Shown: positions 12,108 through 20,969 of the stretch, in pieces
How the letters are laid out: every line of letters begins with the position of its first letter
Position numbering within the stretch: position 1 is the first letter of the stretch
Origin: Parietichytrium sp. I65-24A
Taxonomy: Eukaryota > Sar > Bigyra > Thraustochytrida > Thraustochytriidae
Length of the DNA stretch: 45,461 bases
Assembly (NCBI GenBank): GCA_012862575.1
Contig: BLSF01000120.1
Location: forward strand, 11,554-57,014
Reading direction: 5' to 3'
Translations under genes and position numbers: made by a program
The notes under the pieces: model-generated
What the model was told of the DNA's origin: nothing
What the model saw: the letters and a program-made list of their open reading frames with translations, nothing else
The model's database searches: none

Positions 12108-12384
12108 ATCTGTCTATCTATCCATATTCCTCGCGGGACTTGTTGCGCTGCGCTTGTGAGAGGTTGGGTCTGCTTTGTCTGCTTTTCAGTTTTGAAAGGC
12201 CGGTTTCTCCCTATCTCTCATTCTCTCATTCTCTCTCTCTGTGTTTTCATTGTTGTTGCTGTTGTTGCTGTTGGAGGAGGACCTGTGGCGCGAAAGTGGG
12301 CTGGTGTGGTCGATCGAGTTGGTTTTGAGGAGCTGGGGAGAAGAGCTTTGGCACTGAGGATAAAGGGCATTTCGTTTCGTGAAG

Positions 12385-14676
12385 ATGGAAGGCTTGTCTG
12401 CGCTGCAGAGAGGGTTTCTGGAGGCTGCCATGGCCGATGCAGAGTTGAGGACGCCGGAGGATTTCAAGGAACATGGGATGCTGTACAAGCCGCCACTTCC
12501 GAGACCTGAGAGGAAGGAGCTCCCGATGAAAGATGACTATTATGTGGCGGATGTGCTGATCTGGTGGCCTTCAAAGTTCTTTGCGAACAAAGAAATGAAC
12601 TTCATCAAGTGCCCTTGCCTGCGCGGAGGAGCGCACTTCAAAGACGGCAAGTGGACTTCGCGGATCAACACGGTGATCGGGCAGAGAAGGGTGTGCTACA
12701 TGGTGAGCCGCAGATACGCCTGCCGCGCATGCGGATCTCAATTTGAGAACACGGACTCCTCGGTGCTCTCGGCGAATCCGCTCAGAATGTCGCTCGCATT
12801 TGAAATGGTGCACCTGGGTGACGACCTCTTTGTGAGCTCAGAGCTCGCAGAGTCCGTCATGGATCTATGTCTCAAACAGTCGGCTGCGGCAGTGGCACAG
12901 GATCTGCAAATCAAGTATATTGAGGAATTCATGCAAATCAAGCACAAATATGCGCGTGATCTGAACGTATTCATCTCAAGTCTGGGGTCTGCAGAAGCTG
13001 AGGCCAGAGAGCGCAAGAGCAGGCAAGCCGAGCCGTACGACGGCCCTGCGATTCTTGCAAAGAGCCACGAAATTTTGCAGCTGAGGCTGGAGGACGCAAA
13101 ATTGAAAGCGCTTGGTGCGGAGAAGAGCGAATTTCTTCGTCAGCGTGCAAACATTAGAACGGTTGGCGAGCTTGCTGCGCTAGACTTTGACGTATTGGAA
13201 AAGGATCAGATCCGCGAAATTTTCCACGACAACAGTAGCAAGACATTCAGCGCGGAGCGTTGTATAGTAAAGATCAACGGCTGGGTGAATACTGCCAAGG
13301 ACTACATTCAGAACCACCTCGGAGTGCGAGCCGAAATAGCGCAACGACTTTCGAAACATTACGAACTCTTGTGCCGGCCGTCTTCGCAGCGGAGCGTCTT
13401 CATGCCCACCGAGGCAGACGTCGATCTCAACTCCGTGGAGTCCTTTGGCGACTTCGCGGACGTTTCCAAATTCAACGGTTTCAAAATCACTCCCGATATT
13501 ATTGACTCCATAGCTGGCAACTTGATTCGCTCACAAGAGCAATCCACATTGGCGCTGTTAAACTCCACTCCTGCCTCGACGCTGTGCATAGATGTTGTCA
13601 AAGACTTGCCCGAGATGCGCTTCGGAGAGCGCTTGCACAGCGCTTTTATTGTCATAACCCAAGAGGAGGGCAAGATGGTCCACGTCGAGGGTATCGACTC
13701 GAGCTTGGACCCCCTTCCATTTGCGATCAGCCTGGAAAAGGCTTTGCGCACCGTCCACCATGGGCAGGTTGAGTGTCGCAAGCGGTCTTCGAAGAGGTGG
13801 TACCCCGAGGAAGTGTACTTTAGCCGGTGGCTGGAATTCAAGAATATAATCTGTAATATTTGGCCAAGGACAGACGTTAGATGTGGTCCTGCCAGGTGGC
13901 TATCCAGGTGGTCGACTGTCCTTGGGAACCCTTCTCATCCACATAATGACGCTTTCCGCAATCTTATGGCGCACGCTGTGTATGACGCAGAGGATACGGT
14001 GTTTCAATATCACGTTGCGTTGCACACCGACTGCCCGCCCGTGTCCGAGGCAGCCAAAAAGCATGTATGCAACAAACAAAATTTGCGGATGCGCATCATC
14101 CACGTCATTGAGGAATGTGAAAAAGCTGCAATCCCTTACGGCCCACTGTACGTTTCTTCGTCGGATATGAGGCAGATACACAAAAATCTTGGGAAGGAGT
14201 TGCAGCATGGGGCTCTCATCGGCGAAGCAGAGTGCTCCAAGCAAGTCTACTTCCAGTCAATGTTCAACGACCTCATTGAGATACTCACCGAGGAAAGTTC
14301 GAATGTGGAGCCACTCCGCGTTGCAAGCGAGTTTTTCTTCTTGAGCTTGAGGTTCAACAGGCTCAGGAGCCTGCAGGCGGAGGAGAAACAACAAACTGCT
14401 CCTGCCCCTGGAGGTTCGCTTTTCACCCCAAAGATTCACAATTTTCTCGCTCAGTCACGGATACCTTCGTCTCCTGAACTTGCTCCCAAAGTCGCAAGCC
14501 ATGACAGGTTTTTGCCAAGTGACTCTCGTGCGCAGGCGCACGGCCGAAATCTATACTCTCCGGACCTTTTAGTGAAACAAAATTTGCTCTCTGGACACAC
14601 ACGGTCAAGGGACAATTTTGCTTTCGAGCAGATGTTTGCTGACAAACGCAGAAAAATGATTCCGATGGGGTATTGA
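12385..14676 (+). CDS. DUF6729-like protein, possible domesticated transposase
   Basis: A single frame of 763 residues starts at the ATG at 12385; a GTG two codons earlier also opens the frame. Residues about 53-130 resemble the DUF6729 zinc-binding module: VLIWWPSKFF, then IKCPC, then YMVSRRYACRACGSQF, with the spaced cysteines of a zinc knuckle. The centre is helical, and residues about 395-425 have a beta-strand pattern with an acidic residue (STLCIDVVKDLP, then LHSAFIVITQEEGKMVHVEGID). This looks like the first strands and first Asp of an RNase H-like transposase core. Later blocks (ARWLSRWSTVLGNPSHP, FQYHVALHTDCPP) are unrecognised. I see no terminal inverted repeats around it, which favours a host gene. 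Its function is not established. It converges on eL31. Confidence 0.7.
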   Translation: MEGLSALQRGFLEAAMADAELRTPEDFKEHGMLYKPPLPRPERKELPMKDDYYVADVLIWWPSKFFANKEMNFIKCPCLRGGAHFKDGKWTSRINTVIGQRRVCYMVSRRYACRACGSQFENTDSSVLSANPLRMSLAFEMVHLGDDLFVSSELAESVMDLCLKQSAAAVAQDLQIKYIEEFMQIKHKYARDLNVFISSLGSAEAEARERKSRQAEPYDGPAILAKSHEILQLRLEDAKLKALGAEKSEFLRQRANIRTVGELAALDFDVLEKDQIREIFHDNSSKTFSAERCIVKINGWVNTAKDYIQNHLGVRAEIAQRLSKHYELLCRPSSQRSVFMPTEADVDLNSVESFGDFADVSKFNGFKITPDIIDSIAGNLIRSQEQSTLALLNSTPASTLCIDVVKDLPEMRFGERLHSAFIVITQEEGKMVHVEGIDSSLDPLPFAISLEKALRTVHHGQVECRKRSSKRWYPEEVYFSRWLEFKNIICNIWPRTDVRCGPARWLSRWSTVLGNPSHPHNDAFRNLMAHAVYDAEDTVFQYHVALHTDCPPVSEAAKKHVCNKQNLRMRIIHVIEECEKAAIPYGPLYVSSSDMRQIHKNLGKELQHGALIGEAECSKQVYFQSMFNDLIEILTEESSNVEPLRVASEFFFLSLRFNRLRSLQAEEKQQTAPAPGGSLFTPKIHNFLAQSRIPSSPELAPKVASHDRFLPSDSRAQAHGRNLYSPDLLVKQNLLSGHTRSRDNFAFEQMFADKRRKMIPMGY

Positions 14677-14965
14677 GCCCTTCTTGCGCAACTTGCATTT
14701 TTGCATTGGCAGCCGGTGCCATACCTACCACCACCACCCCCCCCCCTGCACTTGACCCTTTTTGTTTTGTTTGTTTCTGCTACAATACCTACCTACTCTA
14801 CCCAAATACATATTGTTATACTTGTCATCCAAAGCATTTTTCAATGAACATGATTGCATATTTCGTCGCGACACAAAGTGAAGTGGCCACGATCTCAGAC
14901 CTCCTCTTTTCAAATAAAGGATAAGCTGTTTTTTGGTTGGCAAGCACCCCACTGTAGCAGGGATA

Positions 14966-15020
14966 CCCGCTGCCCGCTGCCCGCTGCCCGCTGCCCGCTG
15001 CCCGCTGCCCGCTGCCCGCT
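14966..15020. repeat. CCCGCTG heptanucleotide repeat
   Basis: Nearly eight perfect copies of a 7-base unit lie in the 3' spacer. The unit length is not a multiple of three and the tract is outside any gene. Confidence 0.95.
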
Positions 15021-15302
15021 GGAACTGGTGGGCAAGGATTCTTAAGGAACTACAAGTGCCGGTTCCTCTTGCTGCCGTGGTTTCTTTAGGCCCACCTATC
15101 CCAAATTAAAATGCGAAGCATCGGTTTCATTGCGTTCGTGTAGAAAGCAAGCACACAATCACCACAAACAATGCAAGGTTTGTGTGTTTCGACGGAACGT
15201 CCTGGTAACGTCGAGGACAGGCATCGGACGAGTAAAAGCAGCAAGGTGGCAAACGAACGAGCAGCTAGAGAGGCCGAATCAAACGAGAAAGCAGAGCTGG
15301 AA

Positions 15303-15430
15303 CAGGTGCCTCTCCCAACACCGAAAACTCAAAAAGCAAAGTGGGTCAGCATGATCGCTGGACCAGGTGCCCTCTCCCAACACCGAAAACTCATAAAGCA
15401 AAGTGGGTATATTGCAGCATGATCGCTGGA
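15303..15430. repeat. Tandem duplication, period about 61 bp
   Basis: Two adjacent copies begin CAGGTGCC at 15303 and 15364 and share the internal blocks CTCTCCCAACACCGAAAACTC and AAAGCAAAGTGGGT, then AGCATGATCGCTGGACC. The second copy has one extra C near its start and a 7-base insertion (TATATTG-like) before AGCATG. The high identity implies a recent duplication in non-coding DNA. Confidence 0.9.
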
Positions 15431-15530
15431 CCAGCAAGAAAAGAAGAGAGTGAAGAAAGTTTCGTGAAATAAAAATCAACGAGAGTAGGCGAAAAGGGAA
15501 AAAAGCATTTGGGCAAACGAAGAAACTAAT

Positions 15531-15881
15531 TTATTCCTTTTCGGTCAAAAGTCCAACGAAGGACTCGACTGGAACGTAGTCCACGTAGGAGTAGAGCTGC
15601 TCCTTTGCCTCCTCGTCTTCATTACGTCTGCGGCTAATTCTGACACGGACACGGTTTGGCAAATGTCTGATACCGTTGCTCCAGATGTATTTGTTCAACT
15701 CTGGGGAGATGCGAACATCCTTGGTCCTCATCTCCTTGAGAGCGAACTTCTTGATCTCGCGGATAGCACGTGGAGCCTTCTTCTTCTGCTGGATCTTGTG
15801 GGTGCGTTTCCTGATGTTGATGGTGTACAGCTGGCTCACAACATCCTCGCGCACCTTCTTCTCCTTCTTCTCGACGCCCAT
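15531..15881 (-). CDS. RPL31: 60S ribosomal protein eL31
   Basis: Component of the large subunit near the peptide exit tunnel, where the family forms part of the docking surface for nascent-chain factors. The 116-residue protein shows the family signature throughout: YTINIRKRTHKI, KKAPRAIREIKKFALKEM, DVRISPELNKYIWSNGIR, then PNRVRVRISRRRNEDEEA and a short acidic-ended tail. The normal family length (110-125) and the motif spacing place the start at the ATG at 15881. Upstream in-frame ATGs at 15944 would add 21 residues that are not family-like and probably fall in a leader intron. It is divergent from eL42. Confidence 0.95.
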   Translation of the reverse strand: MGVEKKEKKVREDVVSQLYTINIRKRTHKIQQKKKAPRAIREIKKFALKEMRTKDVRISPELNKYIWSNGIRHLPNRVRVRISRRRNEDEEAKEQLYSYVDYVPVESFVGLLTEKE

Positions 15882-15901
15882 TTTGTTAATACGGCTCGCA
15901 C

Positions 15902-16175
15902 CTTCACCGAACATGCATATCACATCGTCAGCTCCACATCCCATTCAATCAATCCATCAATCAATCCATCCATACATCCATCCACCATCATCCATACATC
16001 CTCCACGCCAACTCTCCCCATCTCCACATCATCACCATCATCCGCACATGCACCCCGACCCGCATCCCCGCAGCAAGCGCTGCGCTGGGACGTTTTACCG
16101 TACCCACCGCAAGCAGTAATCGTCCCAGTGTACGCAGCACTCCCCCAAGCCGTCCGCGTCCCTCTTCGCACTTAC
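15902..16175 (-). other. Candidate 5'-leader intron of eL31
   Basis: On the minus strand a strong donor (GTG|GTAAGTGCG) begins at 16175, only about 40 bases after a GA tract that resembles the one just before the eL42 donor. A candidate acceptor (GGTGAAG) ends at 15902, with CTGAC upstream near 15930 as a possible branch site. No ATG lies between the GA tract and the donor, so the intron would be wholly in the untranslated leader. The acceptor choice is weak. Confidence 0.35.
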
Positions 16176-16217
16176 CACGCGCTGCTCTCACAGTCACTCA
16201 GTCGTTCGACACGCAAC

Positions 16218-16221
16218 TCTT

Positions 16222-16260
<39 letters not shown>
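16218..16260 (-). promoter_or_regulatory. GA tract (sense strand) upstream of eL31
   Basis: The plus strand is a TC dinucleotide run with rare TTC interruptions; on the eL31 sense strand it is GAGAGA. It ends some 42 bases before the putative leader donor at 16175, so it probably marks the core promoter or transcript start region. Confidence 0.5.
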
Positions 16261-16738
16261 TCCCTCTGTCTTTGCTTTTCCGGGGCCTACGCGCGGGAGT
16301 AGAAGGATGGGTAGTGGGGTCTTCTCTCTGCGTCCAACTATTTGGTGGGTAGGGGTGGATAGGAGAAGCGGTAGCAGTGCGGCCTCCGCCCGTCTGCTCC
16401 ATACAAAGGAATCGGAAGGCAATGCTACTGTTTAGATTATATATAGTCGTACGTATTCGCGGATACGCGATCATATTCGCAGCATATCGCCCATCGGCTA
16501 GCGAAATGCTCTAGCAGCGGGTAGCACCTCTGGCGATGGATGGCGGCCGCGACGACTGGAGGCGAACAGCTCCTTATTCCCCTGCCCTAACCCCGGTCGC
16601 GTGGGTCAAGGGTTAGTCAGGGTCGCCCCCTAGGCGCCGCATAACGAGGCCTATCATCGCCCGCACCCTCGCTGGGTGGCGGAGGGGCGCTAGCGGGAGC
16701 GTATCGACCTGCTAGGGAGCGTAGCAGAAAGAGTCACA

Positions 16739-16785
16739 CAGAGAAAGAGAGAGAAAGAAAGAGAGAAAGAGAGAGAGAAGGAGAG
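16739..16785 (+). promoter_or_regulatory. GA tract upstream of eL42
   Basis: A nearly pure purine run (GAGAAAGAGAGAGAAAG-like) ends about 39 bases before the ATG, and thus about 40 bases before the first donor site. It mirrors the tract on the eL31 side. Confidence 0.55.
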
Positions 16786-16823
16786 TCGAGCGTGGCAGAC
16801 GAGACGAGAAAAGGACTGCGAAA

Positions 16824-17504
16824 ATGGTGAGTTGCGCGAGATGGCGCGGACGGGGACTGTGGGACGCGAGGACGTGCGCGCGGATGAGAGACGGCGTACG
16901 CGGCCGCCGGAATTGACGGCTCTTGCGCACATGTTGGAGCGGATCGGGGCGGGAGAATGCGGATTTGGGTGGATGTGGCGGAGTGCTGACGGAGTGTTTG
17001 TGTGTCGATTTGTGGTTTAATGATTGTTCTCGCGATGATGGGGATGTTGGTGATTGCTGATGGAAATGTGTTGCGGCGTGCGACGGGCGATGATGATTGG
17101 GATGGTGAAATCTTGGTCGATTGCTTTGATATATTTCTCTCTTTTTTTTTTTGCGGTACTCTCAAATGAACGCGGACGTGGGGATTTCATGCGTGTAGGT
17201 GAACGTTCCTAAGGAGAGAAGGACCTACTGCAAGGGCAAGAGCTGCCGCAAGCACACTGTCCACAAGGTCACCCAGTACAAGGCTGGTAAGGCATCAAAC
17301 TTTGCACAGGGTAAAAGACGTTATGACCGGAAACAGATGGGTTACGGAGGTCAGACTAAGCCAGTCTTCCACAAGAAGGCAAAGACCACCAAGAAGGTGA
17401 CCCTCCGTCTCGAGTGCAAAGAGTGCAAGACCAAGATGCAGCTTCCATTGAAGCGTTGCAAGACTTTCGAGCTTGGCCAGAAGAAGAGCGAGTCTGCTTA
17501 CTAA
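16824..17504 (+). CDS. RPL42: 60S ribosomal protein eL42 (eL36a/L44 family), two exons
   Basis: Large-subunit protein at the ribosomal E site. Exon 1 is only the ATG (16824-16826), joined to 17199-17504, giving 102 residues that start [12 protein letters not shown] as in all family members. The zinc-ribbon cysteines (C12, C17, then the pair in LECKECK) are present. So are [34 protein letters not shown] and KRCKTFELG. The first cysteine pair has the spacing typical of yeast and plants rather than animals. Residue 56 is Pro (GGQTKP), the form associated with cycloheximide sensitivity in yeasts. It is divergent from eL31 with a GA tract just upstream. Confidence 0.95.
16827..17198 (+). other. 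Intron of eL42 directly after the start codon (372 bp)
   Basis: The donor GTGAGT follows the ATG at once, and the acceptor GCGTGTAG precedes GTGAACGTTCC, which encodes the conserved VNVP. Without splicing there is no ATG for the conserved frame. A poly-T stretch lies about 50 bases before the acceptor; the branch site is unclear. Confidence 0.9.
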
Positions 17505-18160
17505 ACTTAGGTCCTGTAGAAGTTTCGTATTCGCTATTCTATTCTCTTTTTCTTTTTTCTGATTCTGATTCTGGTTCGCCATCGAAAGGGCCTTTCGATT
17601 CCCGTTCTCATTCCCTTTTCCCATCCATAGGCCTGCTACATCTTGCTTGCACCACGAGAAGCCCTCATCGCAAGCTCGGAGCCATCTCACTCGATCCTCA
17701 CTCGATCTAGTCGAGAGAGATGGGTTATGACTGACTGTGAGTTCACAATATTTTCACAGCTCCCGACCAGAGCTCACAGTCAACCAATCTCGCAGTCATT
17801 CATTTATTCGTTTTCATTCCTACATCCAAAATCAGAGTTGCTCTCTCTGTGTAGTAATTGTAATTCACTCGCGTTTTGACACCCAGCACCGCAGCGCGGA
17901 ACAAAACCGAGCATTCCTCCGGAACCAGGCACCATCCCATCTTCGCGAACCTTCATCTAGTCCTACTCAAAAGTTCGCGAAGCTTCCTCCCTCCGCAGCG
18001 GCGCCGGTGCTAGAACCCATTACTCGCGTACAGCTAACTGTACTAAAATATCCACTCGACCTATCGCCCTGTCTATCTAAAACACTACTATCGACCGTGG
18101 CGCGAAGACAAGAAACAATAGCAATAGCAAACCAACAAAAGAAAGGAAAAAAAAAGGGCA

Positions 18161-18204
18161 AGAAAAGAGAGAGAGAAAGAGAGAGCGAGCGAGAGAGGGA
18201 GAGG
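18161..18204 (+). promoter_or_regulatory. GA tract upstream of the TAF4-like gene
   Basis: A purine run of AAAGAGAGAGAAAGAGAG type lies about 700 bases before the start codon. The distance is larger than for the other genes, so either the leader is long or contains an intron, or the tract is unrelated. Confidence 0.35.
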
Positions 18205-18372
18205 GCCGTGGCGTCCACTGCGCGACAATAGGAGACAGAAAGTGTCTGGGCTCAACGAGTTAACTTGCTACGGTGTACGGTGGAGCGCGATCTCTCGGCA
18301 AATCTAGTCTCGTCTCGGCTAATCTTGCCTTCTTTCGGCTTGGCTCAACTTGCCTGCTTCTCGCACGCGCTG

Positions 18373-18407
18373 CAGTGGGGCAGTGGGGCAGTGGGGCAGT
18401 GGGGCAG
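18373..18407. repeat. CAGTGGGG octanucleotide repeat and adjacent duplication
   Basis: Four copies of CAGTGGGG are followed within 20 bases by two copies of TCGGCTTATCTTGTCTCAT. Both lie in the spacer or leader upstream of the TAF4-like gene. Confidence 0.9.
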
Positions 18408-18902
18408 GATCTCTCGTGTCGTGTCGGCTTATCTTGTCTCATTTCGGCTTATCTTGTCTCATTCCGGCTTGGTTTTGCTTTGGTTGCCTTTGTCTGCTGG
18501 AGCGCGGAGCGGTATATTGTCATTTTGATAATTTGATAGTTTGATCATTTGATATATTGAGGGACCTCGCCCGGAACTGCGAGTGTGGAGATCGCGTCTA
18601 CCAGCGAAAGTTTTCTCTGGTGCGAGCTGCTGCAAGTGCAGCGTGGGGCTTACCTATTTATTGATTCATTTATATTCGTTCGCTCGCGCGGGCTGATTCT
18701 GTTGAAGAGTAACTTCATTCGGGCCAAGGATCGGTTGTTGAGCAGGCCCAATCAATTGCAAGCAACGGTTCGCGATAAGGAAGACAACGCATATTGTGGA
18801 TAGTCGTGTCTGGTCCCCGTCTGGAAGCGTCTGACCCAAGCCTGAGCCGCAAATCTGGACGGGCGCTGCCATCGCCGATACTTGGCTTGCTAGCTGGCAG
18901 CG

Positions 18903-20627
18903 ATGAGCTCTAACCCACCCGCCGGAGGAGGCGGATACTCGTTCGCCCCGGCGGGCGGCGCAAGGAAAGGCATCGGGCAGAGACAAATGAGCATCGACTC
19001 TACGAGCAGTCGGGAGTCGCAGGGAGGAAAGGGTGCGCAGAAGGTGCCACTGATGAAGCGTCTGGAGAAGCGCATGGAGGAGACCAGGAATAAAATACCC
19101 GAGGCCTACAGGGAGCTGGAAAGCTTGCACCGGCAGTTCTCTGACCTTCAGGCGAGGGGCCAGTTCAGGGACGAGCCCAAGCAAGAGCAGCGGCTCTTTG
19201 CCATCGTTAACAAATATCAGCTCCGCCGCAAGGCCGGAAGTGCAGCAACCAAGCCCAAGCCTCAGACCAAAGCCCCGCCGAAATCTTCAGCGCCGAAACT
19301 GCCGACAAAGTCTTCGCAAATGCCGCCGCCGTCGACCTTGCCTGTTGGGCCCCCGTACCCGGGGCACGGGATGCCAGGCATGCCCCCAGCCATGAGCCCT
19401 GGTGTCGCGGCGATGATGCCGAGCAGCGGAATTCTGCCCTCTCAGGCCAAGCCCAAGAAAGCGCCGCCCAAGAAGAAGAAACCCGCGGCCAGCACCGCGG
19501 CGTCCTCCACGATCGCTGACACGAAGAAGGCTGCGTCTCCAGCGAAACGCAAGGCCGTGGGCTCGCCTTCGAGCACGGCGAGCGCAAAACAGCCGAAGAA
19601 AAAGCAGGCCGTGGCCAAGAAAGCTGCAACAGGATCGTCTGTAGCAATGCCGCCTCCCAGCGTACCGCGCACCGCGGGGACTGCCGCGTCGATGGCAAGC
19701 AAAAGGGACGCAGAGATCGCCACTAAAATGCAGCAGGATAACGATTTGAGCCTAATAACGGAGTCCTCAGCGCACATTGATGATAAGGAGAATGACGTGC
19801 TCTACGACACGGGAGTCGACCACGACGAAGAGCTGAGACGCATGCTCCCGCGAGGAAGCGTGGTGGAGATGACCGCAGCTGAGCGCGAGCTCGAGCATTG
19901 GCCAAACACCCACGTCCTCAGCCCGGACAGAATAAAGGCCATAGTAGATAGCATTGGAACAGAGTTCGCTCCCACAATAACGTTTAGATCCGCGCAAGAT
20001 ACGGCCCGCCTCACCGAGTACCTGGCGCGGGGATTCCAGGAGCTCCTCTGCACGATGATTCCGGATCTCATCAAGATTGCGAAACACGGCATCAGCAAAA
20101 CGAAAAAGTCAGGCAACGTAAAAGATAGCTTGGCGGCGATTCGAGGCAAGCCCAAGAGCAGCACGGACGTGGACGTCGCCTCAAAACAAGATGGAGACCC
20201 TGCAAGATCTGCTAAGGAGAAGGGCTCCGCAGAGGAGGGCGCCTCGCAGAATGATGAGAGCGTCAAGATGGAGGTCACGGACGAGACGAAGAGTAAACCG
20301 GGTCAAGACAAGAATCCTTCGTCGAATCTGGAAAGCGGGGAGGTAAAGGGATCTTTGAGCACACAAGAGAAAAAGCCGTCAGGGGAACCAATGGACACTA
20401 GCGACGATACGAAGCCTCCGCCTGCCAAAAAGGAGCAGGAGCGGGAGGGGAAGCCTAGAAAAGAAACTGCAGCACGGAGCCCAGACCTCATACGCGTTGA
20501 AACGTGTGATCTGGATATCTATTGCAGCGTGTCGCGCACCTTGTCTTGCAAAATCGATGGGCTCATTGGCGAGTCCATCAACTTGCAGTCTCTTGATAGC
20601 CCTGTAGATGTAAATAATAATGCCTAA
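18903..20627 (+). CDS. TAF4-like TFIID subunit
   Basis: A 574-residue protein starts at the ATG at 18903. The N-terminal half is basic, Lys/Pro/Ala-rich and probably disordered and nuclear (many KKK clusters). A short helical block lies at about residues 55-105. Residues about 295-395 resemble the TAF4 C-terminal region. The motif DDKENDVLYDTGVDHDEEL matches the TAF4 pattern DD-x2-DV-x4-GV-x4-E. A histone-fold-like pair of helices follows (LSPDRIKAIVDSIG, then TEYLARGFQELLCTMIPDL, IKIAKHG). In the family this fold pairs with TAF12. The end is acidic, with a hydrophobic last stretch (VETCDLDIYCSVSRTL) that I do not recognise. A histone-fold protein other than TAF4 remains possible. Confidence 0.6.
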   Translation: MSSNPPAGGGGYSFAPAGGARKGIGQRQMSIDSTSSRESQGGKGAQKVPLMKRLEKRMEETRNKIPEAYRELESLHRQFSDLQARGQFRDEPKQEQRLFAIVNKYQLRRKAGSAATKPKPQTKAPPKSSAPKLPTKSSQMPPPSTLPVGPPYPGHGMPGMPPAMSPGVAAMMPSSGILPSQAKPKKAPPKKKKPAASTAASSTIADTKKAASPAKRKAVGSPSSTASAKQPKKKQAVAKKAATGSSVAMPPPSVPRTAGTAASMASKRDAEIATKMQQDNDLSLITESSAHIDDKENDVLYDTGVDHDEELRRMLPRGSVVEMTAAERELEHWPNTHVLSPDRIKAIVDSIGTEFAPTITFRSAQDTARLTEYLARGFQELLCTMIPDLIKIAKHGISKTKKSGNVKDSLAAIRGKPKSSTDVDVASKQDGDPARSAKEKGSAEEGASQNDESVKMEVTDETKSKPGQDKNPSSNLESGEVKGSLSTQEKKPSGEPMDTSDDTKPPPAKKEQEREGKPRKETAARSPDLIRVETCDLDIYCSVSRTLSCKIDGLIGESINLQSLDSPVDVNNNA

Positions 20628-20969
20628 CTTTTTGGAGTAGTCAGCACGAAACACACGGATTCTTTTGCATTTTCTTTGTAATTTGTAATATGCAAACTGG
20701 ACCCACGCAACCCACTTATATGATTCACAGATTCACAGTCAATCTCAAGAATCGATGCAAAACCACCACATGAAGGTAAAAAAAATTGCGAATAAAACTA
20801 AAATTGTTTGGTGTACAAGTGAACAATTATGGCGGTTGTGGAAGCGCCCGCAGAGGTGCACTCTCTTTTGCAGCTACTTTTCCCACATCACCACACATTC
20901 GGTTTCTCTATTCATCAAGCACCTCCGTCACCATCATCCGGAGGAAGATGAACGGTTAGGAGGGGCTGT
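20628..20969. other. Convergent 3' spacer between TAF4-like and ARM-BTB genes
   Basis: 342 bases of AT-richer DNA hold the two 3' ends. Poly-A-like runs occur at 20775-20795. I see no gene. Confidence 0.5.

Larger units (their letters stand above)
6823..12384. other. Gene-poor spacer of 5.5 kb
   Basis: No convincing gene lies here. The proximal end (6823-7000) is the CCZ1 leader and holds a CCAATCTA repeat. Frames at 7017-7508 (+) and 7095-7625 (-) overlap each other and look random. The frame at 8077-8520 (-) starts at GTG and has no recognisable motif. The stretch is AT-richer than the genes and rich in short words such as CTAG, TAGC and GTAC. It carries three copies of GTACTGAGTAC. A purine-rich patch (GAAAGAAAG-like) lies at about 10980-11065. 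The last 400 bases are pyrimidine-rich and form the promoter and leader of the next gene. Confidence 0.55.
14677..15530. other. Convergent spacer between the DUF6729-like gene and eL31
   Basis: It contains the 3' regions of both genes, an uninterrupted run of C at about 14740-14748, a heptanucleotide repeat (14966-15020) and a 61-bp tandem duplication (15303-15430). Short frames across it are shadows of the repeats. No gene is supported. Confidence 0.55.
15882..16823. promoter_or_regulatory. Divergent promoter region shared by eL31 and eL42
   Basis: These 942 bases separate two ribosomal protein genes facing away from each other. At the eL31 side are an AATCCATC-like repeat (15944-15985) and a TC tract (16218-16260). 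At the eL42 side is a GA tract (16739-16785). Each tract is therefore GA on the sense strand of its own gene. The middle (16540-16700) is very GC-rich with several inverted words but no recognisable RNA gene. Coordinate expression of the two genes is an inference. Confidence 0.6.
17505..18902. other. Spacer between eL42 and the TAF4-like gene
   Basis: The first part is the eL42 3' region. No gene is supported. It contains a GA tract (18161-18204), four copies of CAGTGGGG (18373-18407), a direct duplication of TCGGCTTATCTTGTCTCAT (about 18424-18465), and short TTTGATA repeats near 18527-18555. The frames seen across it are low-complexity. Confidence 0.5.

Noticed and set aside
16540-16700. GC-rich, possibly structured RNA between eL31 and eL42
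   Set aside because: Inverted words exist, but I find no tRNA boxes, 5S or spliceosomal RNA signature, so no RNA gene is claimed.
18666-20278. Minus-strand frames opposite the TAF4-like gene
   Set aside because: Antisense shadows; the plus frame has the family motifs and a better start.
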